Assembly: GCF_000759715.1 (NCBI RefSeq)
Contig: NZ_BBLU01000015.1
Coordinates: forward strand, 35,607 to 99,606
Direction: 5' to 3'
Origin: Demequina mangrovi
GTDB lineage: Bacteria; Actinomycetota; Actinomycetes; Actinomycetales; Demequinaceae
DNA: 64,000 nt
This document shows positions 50,056 to 60,281 of this stretch, in pieces. The stretch's first letter is position 1. Every line of letters begins with the position of its first letter. The position numbers and the translations under genes are program-made. The notes beneath the pieces are model-generated. The model did no database searches. It was not told where the DNA came from and saw only the letters and a program-made list of their open reading frames with translations.

Positions 50056-50077
50056 CCGCTCTGGAAGAATGTCCCCC

Positions 50078-52831
50078 ATGACTTCGCGCATCCCCGACAA
50101 GGCCACCGTCGATGGACTCGAGGACCGCTGGAACGAGGCCTGGGAGGCCGCCGGCACCTACCGCTTCGACGAGTCGAAGACCCGCGAGCAGGTGTACTCG
50201 ATCGACACCCCGCCGCCCACCGTCTCGGGCTCGCTCCACGTGGGCCACGTCTTCTCCTACACGCACACCGACGTGGTCGCCCGCTTCCAGCGTATGCGCG
50301 GCCGCGAGGTGTTCTACCCGATGGGCTGGGACGACAACGGCCTGCCCACCGAGCGCCGCGTGCAGAACTACTACGGCGTGCGCTGCGACCCGACCCTCCC
50401 CTACGTCGAGGGCTACGAGCCCCCGTTCGCCGGCGGCGAGGGCAAGTCGGTGAAGGCCGCCGACCAGCAGCCGATCTCGCGCAAGAACTTCGTCGAGCTC
50501 TGCGAGCGCCTCACCGAGGAGGACGAGAAGCAGTTCGAGGCGCTGTGGCGCCACCTCGGCCTCTCGGTCGACTGGTCGCGCACCTACCAGACCATCTCCC
50601 CCTCCTCGCAGGCCGTGGCCCAGCAGGCCTTCCTGCGCGGGCTGTCGCGCGGCGAGTGCTATCAGGCCGAGGCGCCCACGCTGTGGGACGTGACGTTCCG
50701 CACCGCGGTCGCGCAGGCCGAGCTCGAGGACCGTGAGCGTCCCGGCGCGTACCACCGCCTGGCCTTCGAGCCGGCGGCGGACATGGAGGAGGCCACCGGC
50801 TCGTACGAGTCCGTGTGGATCGAGACCACCCGCCCCGAGCTGCTCCCCGCGTGCGTGGCCCTGGTCGCGCACCCCGACGACGAACGCTACAAGCCGCTGT
50901 TCGGCACGCACGTCCGCACGCCGCTCTTCGGCGTCGAGGTGCCCGTCGTGGCGCACCACCTCGCCAACCCCGAGAAGGGGTCCGGCATCGCGATGATCTG
51001 CACCTTCGGCGACATCACCGACGTCACGTGGTGGCGCGAGCTCCGCCTGCCCACGCGCCCCGTCCTGGGCTGGGACGGCCGCGTGCTGGCCGACGCCCCC
51101 GCGGGGATCTCGTCGCCCGAGGGCCTCGCCGCGTACGGCGAGATCGCCGGCATGACCGTGTTCTCCGCGCAGAAGCGCATCGTCGAGATGCTGCAGGAGG
51201 CCGGCGTCATGGACGGCGACCCGCGTGCGATCTCGCACCCCGTGAAGTTCTTCGAGAAGGGCGACAAGCCCCTCGAGATCGTCACCACGCGCCAGTGGTA
51301 CATCCGCAACGGCGGCACCGACGCCGCGCTGAACGCCGAGCTGGTGGCGCGCGGCTCGGAGCTCGACTTCGAGCCCGACTTCATGCGCGTGCGCTACGAG
51401 AACTGGGTCAAGGGCCTCACCGGCGACTGGCTGATCTCGCGTCAGCGCTTCTTCGGTGTGCCGATCCCGGTCTGGTACCCCGTGCTCGCGGACGGCTCGC
51501 CCGACTTCGACAACCCGCTGGTCCCGTCGGAGGACGCGCTCCCCGTCGACCCGTCCGTCGACGTGCCGGCCGGCTACGAGGCCTCGCAGCGCGACGTGCC
51601 CGGCGGCTTCACCGGCGAGAAGGACATCATGGACACGTGGGCGACCTCGTCGCTCACCCCGCAGATCGTGTGCGGCTGGCGCGACAACCCCGCGCTGTTC
51701 GCCGCGACCTTCCCCATGGACCTGCGCCCCCAGGGTCAGGACATCATCCGCACGTGGCTCTTCTCGACCGTGGTGCGCTCGCACGCCGAGCACGGCACGC
51801 TGCCGTGGAAGCACGCGGCGATCTCCGGCTGGATCCTTGACCCCGACCGCAAGAAGATGTCGAAGTCGAAGGGCAACGTCGTCACGCCCATGGGCCTGCT
51901 CGAGTCGCACGGCTCCGACGCGGTCCGCTACTGGGCCGCCGCCGCGCGCCTGGGCACCGACGCGGCCTTCGACGAGGGTCAGATGAAGATCGGCCGTCGC
52001 CTCGCGATGAAGGTGCTCAACGCCTCGAAGTTCGTGCTGGGCGCGACGGGCATCTCGACCGCGGCGGGCTCGTCGCTGGCCGAGGGTCTCGAGGCGACCG
52101 CGCACGTCACCGCCGCCCCGGTCACCGAGGCGCTCGACGCCGCGATGCTCTCGGCGCTCGCCGACGTGGTCGACGCCGCGACGAAGGCGCTCGAGGGCTA
52201 CGACCACACCAAGGCCCTCGAGGTCGCGGAGACGCTGTTCTGGACCTTCTGCGACGACTACCTCGAGCTGGTCAAGGCGCGCGCCTACGACGGCGCCGCC
52301 CCCGGCGAGGCCATCGATCCGCACGCGCCGTGCTCGGAGGGTGCCGCATCCGCCCGCGCCGCGCTCACGCTGTCGCTGCAGACCTTCCTGCGCCTGTTCG
52401 CGCCGGTGCTGCCGTTCGCGACCGAGGAGGTGTGGAGCTGGTTCCAGGAGGGCTCGGTCCACCGCGCCTCGTGGCCGGAGTCGACTCCGCTGCGCACCGC
52501 CGCGGGCGGCTCGTCCGAGGGCGCTCCCCTGCTGGCCGCGGCCGGCGAGGCGCTCTCGGTGCTGCGCAAGGTCAAGTCCGAGGCGAAGGTCTCGCAGCGC
52601 ACGCCGCTGACGTCGGTGGACCTGCTGGTGCCGGCCGCGAAGGCGTCCTTCGTGCGGGCAGCCAAGGCGGACCTGCTCGCGGCGGGACGCGTCGAGACCA
52701 TGCAGATCGTCGACACCGAGGCCGCGCTCGAGCCCGGCGTGGACGGCCTGGTGAACGAGGACGGCGCCCCGGACGAGATCGCGGACCCGACGGTGATGCG
52801 CACGGAGAACGCGCTCCTCGCAGAGGCATAG
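50078..52831 (+). CDS. valS: Valyl-tRNA synthetase
   Basis: A 917-residue class I synthetase. The signature PPPTVSGSLHVGHVFSYTHT near residue 47-66 contains the HIGH equivalent HVGH; FYPMGWDDNGLPTERRVQN follows. An editing domain (CP1) includes the TTRPELLPACVALVAHPDD region. The KMSKS loop KKMSKSKGNVV is near 591, and the anticodon-binding and C-terminal coiled regions follow. It charges tRNA-Val with valine, in the cytoplasm. GGAAGAA precedes the ATG. Housekeeping gene; GC-rich codon use as expected. Confidence 0.97.
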   Translation: MTSRIPDKATVDGLEDRWNEAWEAAGTYRFDESKTREQVYSIDTPPPTVSGSLHVGHVFSYTHTDVVARFQRMRGREVFYPMGWDDNGLPTERRVQNYYGVRCDPTLPYVEGYEPPFAGGEGKSVKAADQQPISRKNFVELCERLTEEDEKQFEALWRHLGLSVDWSRTYQTISPSSQAVAQQAFLRGLSRGECYQAEAPTLWDVTFRTAVAQAELEDRERPGAYHRLAFEPAADMEEATGSYESVWIETTRPELLPACVALVAHPDDERYKPLFGTHVRTPLFGVEVPVVAHHLANPEKGSGIAMICTFGDITDVTWWRELRLPTRPVLGWDGRVLADAPAGISSPEGLAAYGEIAGMTVFSAQKRIVEMLQEAGVMDGDPRAISHPVKFFEKGDKPLEIVTTRQWYIRNGGTDAALNAELVARGSELDFEPDFMRVRYENWVKGLTGDWLISRQRFFGVPIPVWYPVLADGSPDFDNPLVPSEDALPVDPSVDVPAGYEASQRDVPGGFTGEKDIMDTWATSSLTPQIVCGWRDNPALFAATFPMDLRPQGQDIIRTWLFSTVVRSHAEHGTLPWKHAAISGWILDPDRKKMSKSKGNVVTPMGLLESHGSDAVRYWAAAARLGTDAAFDEGQMKIGRRLAMKVLNASKFVLGATGISTAAGSSLAEGLEATAHVTAAPVTEALDAAMLSALADVVDAATKALEGYDHTKALEVAETLFWTFCDDYLELVKARAYDGAAPGEAIDPHAPCSEGAASARAALTLSLQTFLRLFAPVLPFATEEVWSWFQEGSVHRASWPESTPLRTAAGGSSEGAPLLAAAGEALSVLRKVKSEAKVSQRTPLTSVDLLVPAAKASFVRAAKADLLAAGRVETMQIVDTEAALEPGVDGLVNEDGAPDEIADPTVMRTENALLAEA

Positions 52832-52838
52832 CCCCCTT

Positions 52839-52885
52839 CGAAAACGGTAGGTCTTGGTCGGTTTGGCCAGGTTCTCGCCTCACAG
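52839..52885 (+). repeat. Left 47-bp inverted repeat bounding the DUF559 gene unit
   Basis: The 47 bases from CGAAAACGGTAGG to CGCCTCACAG are, as reverse complement, 42/47 identical to 53959-54005. The repeat starts seven bases after the valS stop. The two copies face inward over a 1.17-kb unit that contains one gene and one internal hairpin. Confidence 0.85.
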
Positions 52886-52905
52886 TGGTAGCTGATTGTC
52901 GCTAG

Positions 52906-52944
52906 GCGCCGGTCGGTGCTGGTATCCCCAGCACCGACCGGCGC
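52906..52944 (+). terminator. Perfect 17-bp hairpin (terminator-like) inside the repeat-bounded unit
   Basis: GCGCCGGTCGGTGCTGG-tatcc-CCAGCACCGACCGGCGC followed by TTGTCT. It could end valS transcription or isolate the inserted gene from read-through. Confidence 0.85.
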
Positions 52945-53010
52945 TTGTCTCTCCACGGTGAACCCCACCTAGTCGCGGGGAGCCGTCGGAGGGAACCTAC
53001 AACCGACCAT

Positions 53011-53964
53011 GTGACCCATCTCCGCGCCATTCCCACCCTCGCGCCCGAAGAGACTCTCGCCGACGCGTTGCGGCGCACCACCCGCGCGTTCACGTTCGCG
53101 GAGCTCGCGAGTATGGCATCCGCGCGGAAGGCGCGGACCGCCGTCGTGAACGGCCACGCGGCGCGGGTCCTTCCCGATGCCTACGTCGCAGGCATCCACG
53201 CCGAGTCGTTCGCGGCACGGGCCGATGCAGCGCTGCTGTGGTCAGGCCTCAACGGGGCCCTCTCGGGCCCGGCCGCGCTGTACGTGTGGGGCTTCCTCGC
53301 CGAGCCGCCCGAGGTGATCGATCTGGTGATGCCGCATCCCCTCCACCACCAGATTCCGCGTTGGCTGCGGATCCGCCGCATCAACTGGCAGCCGCCGCTG
53401 GCACGCCTCCGGGCCATGACGGTAGTCGGTGCGTCGCACGCGGTGGTGCTTGGATACGGACTGCTGCCGGCGCGGGATCGCTCGACCGTGGTGCATGCGG
53501 CGATCGCCAGCGGCATGACGAGCGTCGACCAGCTCCTCGACACCCTCGCCGCTGTCCCACGGGTGCCGTCGCGTCGCGCATTGGTGCGAACCCTCGAGGC
53601 CGCCGAGCTTGGCGCAGAGAGCCACCTCGAGGAGCACAGCGCGCGGAAGGTGTTCAACACGGGCGAGTTCGAGCGGTTCATCCGCCAGCACCGCGTGCTC
53701 GCCGGCGGTCAGACGCATCGACTCGACATGTTCGATCCTGCGACCCTGACCAACGTCGAGCTCGACAGCGAGGCGCACCATGGAAACCCGGACCAGCGCC
53801 GCCGAGACCTGCGCAGGGATGCACGACTCGCCACGGTCGGGATCCAAGCGGTGCGGCTCGACTACCGCGACCTCATGGAGCGTCCCGACTGGTGCCGCAC
53901 CCTGGTACGCGGCGTGCTCGTGTCGCGCGAACGGCGCCTGAGCGACAAAGGGCTACCCCTGTGA
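53011..53964 (+). CDS. DUF559/Vsr-like protein with AbiEi-like N terminus
   Basis: A protein of about 317 residues (GTG at 53011; a TTG at 52945 is also open). The N terminus (TFAELASMASARKARTAVVN, then RVLPDAYVAGI) resembles the AbiEi winged-helix antitoxin domain, followed by LSGPAALYVWGFLAEPPEV. The C terminus is a DUF559/Vsr-type endonuclease fold: VELDSEAHHGNPDQRRRDLR, then RDARLATVGIQAVRLDYRD, with D/E, H, R and D in the expected order. Such proteins are abundant in actinobacteria and have no proven role. The gene's TGA lies inside the right inverted repeat. Codon use is less GC-rich than in valS or clpX, so it is probably a recent arrival. Confidence 0.82.
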   Translation: MTHLRAIPTLAPEETLADALRRTTRAFTFAELASMASARKARTAVVNGHAARVLPDAYVAGIHAESFAARADAALLWSGLNGALSGPAALYVWGFLAEPPEVIDLVMPHPLHHQIPRWLRIRRINWQPPLARLRAMTVVGASHAVVLGYGLLPARDRSTVVHAAIASGMTSVDQLLDTLAAVPRVPSRRALVRTLEAAELGAESHLEEHSARKVFNTGEFERFIRQHRVLAGGQTHRLDMFDPATLTNVELDSEAHHGNPDQRRRDLRRDARLATVGIQAVRLDYRDLMERPDWCRTLVRGVLVSRERRLSDKGLPL

Positions 53965-54005
53965 GGCGAGAACCTTGCCGAACCGACCACTACCTACCAT
54001 TTTCG
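53959..54005 (-). repeat. Right 47-bp inverted repeat bounding the DUF559 gene unit
   Basis: CTGTGAGGCGAGAACC... through CCATTTTCG, 42/47 identical to the reverse complement of 52839-52885; the five differences are scattered substitutions with no gaps. It contains the stop codon of the DUF559 gene and ends 11 bases before the clpX stop. Confidence 0.85.
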
Positions 54006-54016
54006 GTGAGAGTGGG

Positions 54017-55270
<1,254 letters not shown>

Positions 55271-55437
55271 CGTGGGGCTCCTCTCACGAACGACGTCGTG
55301 TGAATCCAGGCTACCTACGGCCTCCGACACGCGGGCGGCGCCGCGCCGGGCCTCGTGCACAGGATGCCGGATACCAGCGACGATGTCGCGGACCCTTAGC
55401 AATTTGTGACCTTGTCGTCACAGCGGCGAAACGCACG

Positions 55438-55468
55438 ACGGGGCGTCGGCCCTCAGCCGACGCCCCGT
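55438..55468 (-). terminator. Terminator after the clpP1-clpP2 operon
   Basis: ACGGGGCGTCGGC-cctca-GCCGACGCCCCGT, a perfect 13-bp stem 20 bases after the clpP2 stop on the minus strand. The remaining bases up to clpX contain no clear -35/-10 pair. Confidence 0.85.
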
Positions 55469-55487
55469 GCGTGTCGAGAGAGGTGCG

Positions 55488-56192
55488 CTACGCCCCCGCG
55501 GGACGCACCGCCTGGGTGCCCTTGCGCGACTCGAGGACCTGGTCCACGAGACCGTACTCCTTGGCCTGCTCGGCCGAGAGGAACGTGTCGCGCTCGATGT
55601 CCTCGCGCACCTTCTCCGGGGTCTGACCCGAGTGGAAGGCGAGGGTGTTCTCGAGCCACTCGCGCATGCGGAGCATCTCCTCCGCGTAGATCTCGATGTC
55701 CGAGGCCTGCGCGCGGGCGCCGCCCTCGATGCGCGGCTGGTGGATCATCACGCGGGCGTTCGGCAGCGCGAGACGCTTGCCGGGCGTGCCCGCCGCGAGC
55801 AGCACCGCGGCGGCGGAGGCCGCCTGGCCCAGGCACACGGTCTGGATCTCGGGCTTGATGTACTGCATCGTGTCGTAGATCGCGGTGAGCGCGGTCTGCG
55901 AGCCGCCGGGGCTGTTGATGTACAGCGTGATGAGGCGGTCCGGGTCCTGCGACTCGAGCACGAGCAGCTGCGCCATCACGTCGTCCGCCGAGGCGTCGTC
56001 GATCTGCACTCCGAGGAAGATGATGCGGTCCTCGAACAGCTTCGCGTACGGGTCCTGGCGCTTGAAGCCGTAGGCCGTGCGCTCCTCGAACTGGGGAAGG
56101 ATGTAGCGCGACGAGGGAGCGTCGTACGCCCCGCCGCCGAACGTGCCGGCCGTGCGTCCGGCCGCCTGGAACGCGCGCTGGATCTCGCTCAC
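55488..56192 (-). CDS. clpP2: ClpP protease subunit 2
   Basis: A 234-residue serine protease. A 35-residue N-terminal extension precedes [20 protein letters not shown]. The catalytic Ser is in [15 protein letters not shown], His in [11 protein letters not shown], and Asp in [31 protein letters not shown] is the substrate strand. Actinobacteria use a mixed ClpP1P2 tetradecamer, where ClpP2 docks ClpX/ClpC. GTG start with GGGAGG upstream, overlapping the clpP1 stop by four bases. Confidence 0.96.
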   Translation of the reverse strand: MSEIQRAFQAAGRTAGTFGGGAYDAPSSRYILPQFEERTAYGFKRQDPYAKLFEDRIIFLGVQIDDASADDVMAQLLVLESQDPDRLITLYINSPGGSQTALTAIYDTMQYIKPEIQTVCLGQAASAAAVLLAAGTPGKRLALPNARVMIHQPRIEGGARAQASDIEIYAEEMLRMREWLENTLAFHSGQTPEKVREDIERDTFLSAEQAKEYGLVDQVLESRKGTQAVRPAGA

Positions 56193-56803
56193 GCCTTGCC
56201 TCCCTGGGACTTGTCGCCCGCCTCGGCGGCGTGCGTGATGACCTTGTCGACGAAGCCGTACTCGAGCGCCTCGTCCGCCGTGAACCAGCGGTCGCGGTCG
56301 GCGTCCTTGGTGATCTGCTCGATCGACTTGCCGGTCTGCTCGGCCGTCAGCGACGCGAGCACCTTCTTCATGTGCATGATGAGCTCCGCGTTGATGCGGA
56401 TGTCGGTCGCGGTGCCGTAGATGCCGCCCGACGGCTGGTGCATCATCACGCGGGCGTGCGGCGTCGCGAAGCGCTTGCCGGGCGCGCCGGACGAGAGCAG
56501 GAACTGCCCCATCGACGCGGCCATGCCCATCGCGACGGTCGCGACGTCGGGCTTGATGTACTGCATCGTGTCGTAGATCGCCATGCCCGCGGTGATCGAG
56601 CCGCCGGGGCTGTTGATGTACAGGTAGATGTCCTTGTCCGGGTCCTCCGCGGCCAGCAGCATCATCTGCGCGCAGATGGCGTTCGAGTTGTCGTCGCGCA
56701 CCTCGTCGCCCAGCCAGATGATGCGCTCCCGCAGCAGCCGGTTGAAGATCGAGTCGTTCAGACCCATCCCGGGTCCGTCGCCTCGCGCCGTGATCTCGTT
56801 CAC
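56189..56803 (-). CDS. clpP1: ClpP protease subunit 1
   Basis: A 204-residue serine protease with Ser in [16 protein letters not shown], His in [12 protein letters not shown] and Asp in [35 protein letters not shown] is the substrate strand. The GTG at 56803 was chosen because AGGAGG lies six bases upstream; the frame is open for 11 further codons. First gene of clpP1-clpP2. Together with tig upstream on the same strand this is the conserved actinobacterial order. Confidence 0.96.
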   Translation of the reverse strand: MNEITARGDGPGMGLNDSIFNRLLRERIIWLGDEVRDDNSNAICAQMMLLAAEDPDKDIYLYINSPGGSITAGMAIYDTMQYIKPDVATVAMGMAASMGQFLLSSGAPGKRFATPHARVMMHQPSGGIYGTATDIRINAELIMHMKKVLASLTAEQTGKSIEQITKDADRDRWFTADEALEYGFVDKVITHAAEAGDKSQGGKA

Positions 56804-57049
56804 GTGTGTCCTCCTGTCGAGCGTCCTGACCGACACTAACGCCCACGACCGACCGAGCGATGCCGTTGACCCCCCTGTTTCGCTACGGGGTGAACGGCAC
56901 GGGCCACGAACGCCGCGACGGGGCCGCGGCCGCCTCGTCGGGGCCCTCCCCCACGTCTGCGCGGCTCGGATCGGACCCGCGGACGATGCGCGGCGCGGCC
57001 GCCCGGCCTAGCGTCGAAGAAGGAGATCCACCCGAGGACTGGAGCCGTC

Positions 57050-57505
57050 ATGAGCACCGCATCCCCTCACCCGCAGGACCCGCAGGTCCCGCCCGCGCAG
57101 CCGACCTACGCCGCGCCGCCGCCGTACGCGGCTCCGCCGCCCTACGACGCCCCGCCCCGCCCCTCCTCGCCGCCCGAGCGCGCCTCGAACTGGATGGGCA
57201 TCACCTCGCTGGTGCTGTCGCTCGCGGGCCTGGTCACCTGGTTCACCGCGATCCCCGGCATCGTGCTCGGCCATCTCAGCCTGGACGCCGCGCGCCGCGG
57301 CGAGGCGGACAACCGTGGAACCGGCCTGGCCGGCCTCGTCGTCGGCTACGTGGTCGCGGTGCTCGGGCTCGTGTTCTGGGGGCTGTTCCTCCTCGCCCTG
57401 CTCACCGGGATCGGCTTCGTGATCTCCGAGTGCGGCGGCTCCGACCCCGCCGAGTGGTGCACCGAGGCGAGCGGCTCCGCGGACGCCGTCGCGACGATGC
57501 TCTGA
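57050..57505 (+). CDS. DUF4190-type membrane protein with Pro-rich N terminus
   Basis: A 151-residue protein: residues 1-42 are Pro/Ala/Tyr-rich (YAAPPPYAAPPPYDAPP), then two membrane helices: WMGITSLVLSLAGLVTWFTA and GLAGLVVGYVVAVLGLVFWG, linked by GHLSLDAARRGEADNRGTGL. This is the DUF4190 layout. The end CGGSDPAEWC contains two Cys. A paralogue with the same plan follows at 57656-58204. Role unknown; such proteins lie near cell-envelope genes in actinobacteria. Confidence 0.82.
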   Translation: MSTASPHPQDPQVPPAQPTYAAPPPYAAPPPYDAPPRPSSPPERASNWMGITSLVLSLAGLVTWFTAIPGIVLGHLSLDAARRGEADNRGTGLAGLVVGYVVAVLGLVFWGLFLLALLTGIGFVISECGGSDPAEWCTEASGSADAVATML

Positions 57506-57655
57506 CGCGGCACGGACGATGCCCGCCCTCCCCGTCAGGGCAATCCCCGACGTGGCAGCACACACGGTCGGGCGCGCAGCCGATGCGGCGGCGAGCGAAG
57601 CGGATTAGCGTGCGAAGCAGGAACGCGACCACGGGGGTCGCGAGAGGAGGACGAC

Positions 57656-58204
57656 ATGACGAACCCGCCGCAGGACCCCTTCGCCCAGGAGCCGCCGGAG
57701 ACGCCCCCGTCCGGCACCTCCGGCGCGCAGGGCGCCCCGACCCCGCAGCCGGAGCAGCCGCAGCAGCCCCCGCAGCAGCCGCCGCAGCCGGCGCAGCCGG
57801 CGCCCGGCTACACGCAGGCCCCTCCGCAGCAGGGGTACGCCCAGCCGGGCTACGCGCAGCCCGGATACGGCGCCGCTCCGGCCTACGGACCGGGATCCGG
57901 CACCCAGAAGAACTGGATGGGCGTGACCGCCCTCATCCTGTCGCTCGCGGGCCTCTTCACCGGCATCACCGCGATCGGCGGCATCGTCTTCGGCCACCTC
58001 AGCCTGGCGGCGGCGAAGCGCGGCGAGGCCGACAACCGCGGGCTCGGCCTCGCGGGCCTCATCATCGGCTACATCCTCGTGGTGCTCGGCATCTTCGCGC
58101 TGATCGCGATCTTCGCGTTCGCCGGATGGTTCCTCAACGAGTGCGGCGGCGACAACCCCGCCGAGTGGTGCAACGTCACCATCGAGACCACCCAGGGCGC
58201 CTGA
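57656..58204 (+). CDS. DUF4190-type membrane protein (paralogue, longer Pro/Gln-rich N terminus)
   Basis: A 182-residue protein. The first 80 residues are Pro/Gln-rich with PQQPPQQPPQP and YAQPGYAQPGYG repeats. Then come WMGVTALILSLAGLFTGITA and GLAGLIIGYILVVLGIFALI, linked by GHLSLAAAKRGEADNRGLGL, and the end CGGDNPAEWC. It is clearly a duplicate of 57050-57505 with an enlarged proline arm. GAGGAGG precedes the ATG. Confidence 0.83.
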   Translation: MTNPPQDPFAQEPPETPPSGTSGAQGAPTPQPEQPQQPPQQPPQPAQPAPGYTQAPPQQGYAQPGYAQPGYGAAPAYGPGSGTQKNWMGVTALILSLAGLFTGITAIGGIVFGHLSLAAAKRGEADNRGLGLAGLIIGYILVVLGIFALIAIFAFAGWFLNECGGDNPAEWCNVTIETTQGA

Positions 58205-58227
58205 TCCGCATCGTCCCCGCACAGCAC

Positions 58228-58261
58228 GAGGCCCCGGTCACCTCTCGGTGACCGGGGCCTC
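58228..58261. terminator. Bidirectional terminator between the DUF4190 gene and tig
   Basis: GAGGCCCCGGTCACC-tctc-GGTGACCGGGGCCTC, a perfect 15-bp stem between convergent genes. Confidence 0.9.
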
Positions 58262-58276
58262 GTCGCGAAGCGAGAC

Positions 58277-59605
58277 TTACTCGGCGGCGGCGGCGTCGGC
58301 CGCGGCGGCCTCCTCGGCCTTCTCGTCCTCGATCGAGCCGATCACGTCAGACAGGTCGACCGCGGCGCCCGCGGTGTCGACCACGGTGGCGCGGCGCAGC
58401 GCGAAGGCGGTCGCCTTCGAGCGCGCGACCTCGGCGACCATGGCCGGGATCTGGCCGGCCTGCTCGACCTGCTGGATGAAGGTGCCCGGGTCCATGCCGT
58501 ACTGGCGCGACGAGTTGATGAGGTAGTCGAGGAGCTCGGGCTGCTCGACCTCGATGTCCAGGTCGTCCGCGAGCTGGTCGAGGAGGATCTGGGTGCGGAG
58601 GGCCTTCTGGGCCTCCTCGGTGACCTCGGCGCGGTGCTCGTCGTCCTCGAGGCGGTTCTCGTTGTCGAGGTGGTTGTGGACCTCGTCCTCGATGACCTTC
58701 TTGGGGAGCTCGAAGTCGGTGGCCTCGGTGAGCTTCTCGAGAAGCTTCTCGCGGGCCTCCATGGCCTGGTTGTTGACCTTGATCTTGGCGGCCTGCGCGG
58801 TGAGGTCCTCGCGGAGCTCGGCGATGGTGTCGAACTCCGACGCGAGCTGCGCGAAGTCGTCGTCCGCCTCGGGGAGCTCGCGGGTCTTGACGGCGGTCAC
58901 CTTGATGGTGATCTGCGCGGTCTCACCGGCGTGGTCGCCCGCGGCGAGCGGGCCCTCGAAGGTGGTCTCCTCGTCGGCGGACAGGCCGGCGATGGCCTCG
59001 TCGATGCCCTCGATCATGTTGCCGGCGCCCACCTGGTAGGAGGTGCCCTGGACCGAGTCGATGGTCTCGTCGCCGATGACGGCGGTGAGGTCGAGCGTCA
59101 CGAAGTCGCCGTCGGCGGCCGGACGGTCGACGCCGACCAGCGTGCCGAAGCGCTCACGGAGCGCGTCGAGGCGGCCGTCGACGTCCTCGTCCGAGACCGC
59201 GACCGGCTCGACCTCGATGGTGAGGTCGGCCACGGCGGGCAGGGTCACCTCGGGGCGGATCTCGACCACGGCGGTGAACTCGAGGCCCTCGTCACCCTCG
59301 ACGACGCCGGGGATCTTGGTGACCTCGACCTCGGGCTGGCCGAACGGGCGGATGCCCGACTCGCGCACGGCCTCGGTGTACCAGCCGGGCAGGCCCTCGT
59401 TGACGGCGTGCTCGATGATGGCGCCCTTGCCGACGCGCTGCTCCAGGACCTTCGCGGGGACCTTGCCCTTGCGGAAGCCGGGGATCTGCACCTGCTTGCC
59501 CACGTGCTCGTAGGCGTGCTCCATGCTGGGAGCGAGGTCCGCCTCGGAGAGGCTGACCGTCAGCTTGACGGTGGTGGCGTCGATCTTCTCGAGGGCGCTG
59601 GTCAC
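58277..59605 (-). CDS. tig: Trigger factor (ribosome-associated chaperone)
   Basis: A 442-residue protein. The N-terminal ribosome-binding domain has the signature GFRKGKVPAKVLEQRVGKG near residue 43. A central FKBP-type PPIase domain (about 150-240) reads DGDFVTLDLTAVIGDE... and FEGPLAAGDHAGETAQITIK. The C-terminal chaperone arms follow, with an Ala/Glu-rich end. It binds nascent chains at the ribosome exit. GTG start with AGGAG upstream. Same strand and order as clpP1, clpP2 and clpX, but separated from them by the two DUF4190 genes on the other strand. Confidence 0.97.
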   Translation of the reverse strand: MTSALEKIDATTVKLTVSLSEADLAPSMEHAYEHVGKQVQIPGFRKGKVPAKVLEQRVGKGAIIEHAVNEGLPGWYTEAVRESGIRPFGQPEVEVTKIPGVVEGDEGLEFTAVVEIRPEVTLPAVADLTIEVEPVAVSDEDVDGRLDALRERFGTLVGVDRPAADGDFVTLDLTAVIGDETIDSVQGTSYQVGAGNMIEGIDEAIAGLSADEETTFEGPLAAGDHAGETAQITIKVTAVKTRELPEADDDFAQLASEFDTIAELREDLTAQAAKIKVNNQAMEAREKLLEKLTEATDFELPKKVIEDEVHNHLDNENRLEDDEHRAEVTEEAQKALRTQILLDQLADDLDIEVEQPELLDYLINSSRQYGMDPGTFIQQVEQAGQIPAMVAEVARSKATAFALRRATVVDTAGAAVDLSDVIGSIEDEKAEEAAAADAAAAE

Positions 59606-59752
59606 TACGTACTCCTGAGTGTGGATGGTGGGGCCCGCGGGGGCTCCGTCGGCTCCCGCTGGTCGGGCAACCCTGCAATCGTACGCGCCGCACGCGCACA
59701 GGCCAATTCGACCGACCTTTCGGACGTTGCCCTACACAGCGGACACGCGCCC

Positions 59753-59781
59753 TTGACGGGGTTCCCCCCGGGGCATAGACA
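59753..59781 (+). promoter_or_regulatory. Promoter of the MarR gene at 59789
   Basis: TTGACG (59753-59758), 17 bases, TAGACA (59776-59781), seven bases before the ATG. A GGGGTTCCCCCCGGGG stretch fills the spacer. The mRNA is expected to be leaderless. Confidence 0.6.
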
Positions 59782-59788
59782 TGCCCGC

Positions 59789-60262
59789 ATGGACGATGTG
59801 AGGCAGGCCACACTCGCGGCCCTCTTCACCGCTGTGCAGGGTGTGTCGCAGGCCGGCGCGGTCGCGCTCGGCGACCTCACCGCATCGTCCACCCGGCAGC
59901 TCCTCGGGACGCTGCACCGCGAGGGCGACCTCGATCTCCGCGCGCTCGCGCACCGGCTGCGGATCGCGCCCCCAGCGATCGCGCAGATCGCCGCGCGGCT
60001 CGAGGACCGCGGGCTGATCGAACGGCTGGCGGACCCGGCGAACGCGCACGGCGTGCTGCTCCACCTCACCGAGGACGGCGCGACGATGGTGACGGAGTGG
60101 CTCCGCGAGCTCGCCGACTCCCTGTGCCCGGCCCTCGCGCATCTCACCGCCGAGGACTGGGCGACGCTCGCCGCCGCGGCGGAGCTGCTGGGCACCGCCG
60201 ACCTCTCCGCGCTGCGCCCGGAGGCCGACGAGCCGACGGACGGCGGCGTCCACAGCATCTGA
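59789..60262 (+). CDS. MarR-family transcriptional regulator
   Basis: A 157-residue protein: LGTLHREGDLDLRALAHRLR, IAPPAIAQIAARLEDRGLIE, RLADPANAHGVLLHLTEDGA and an end helical region, a MarR winged helix. The usual DxR in the wing is replaced by DPANAHG. It stands between tig and the NYN gene without an obvious target. Leaderless start behind TTGACG/TAGACA. Confidence 0.82.
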   Translation: MDDVRQATLAALFTAVQGVSQAGAVALGDLTASSTRQLLGTLHREGDLDLRALAHRLRIAPPAIAQIAARLEDRGLIERLADPANAHGVLLHLTEDGATMVTEWLRELADSLCPALAHLTAEDWATLAAAAELLGTADLSALRPEADEPTDGGVHSI

Positions 60263-60281
60263 GGCCGCGCCCTGCGGCGGG

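Noticed and set aside
53008..53013. ATG at 53008 as the start of the DUF559 gene
   Set aside because: It is followed at once by TGA (ATGTGA). The in-frame GTG at 53011 is the nearest start that gives the AbiEi-like N terminus.
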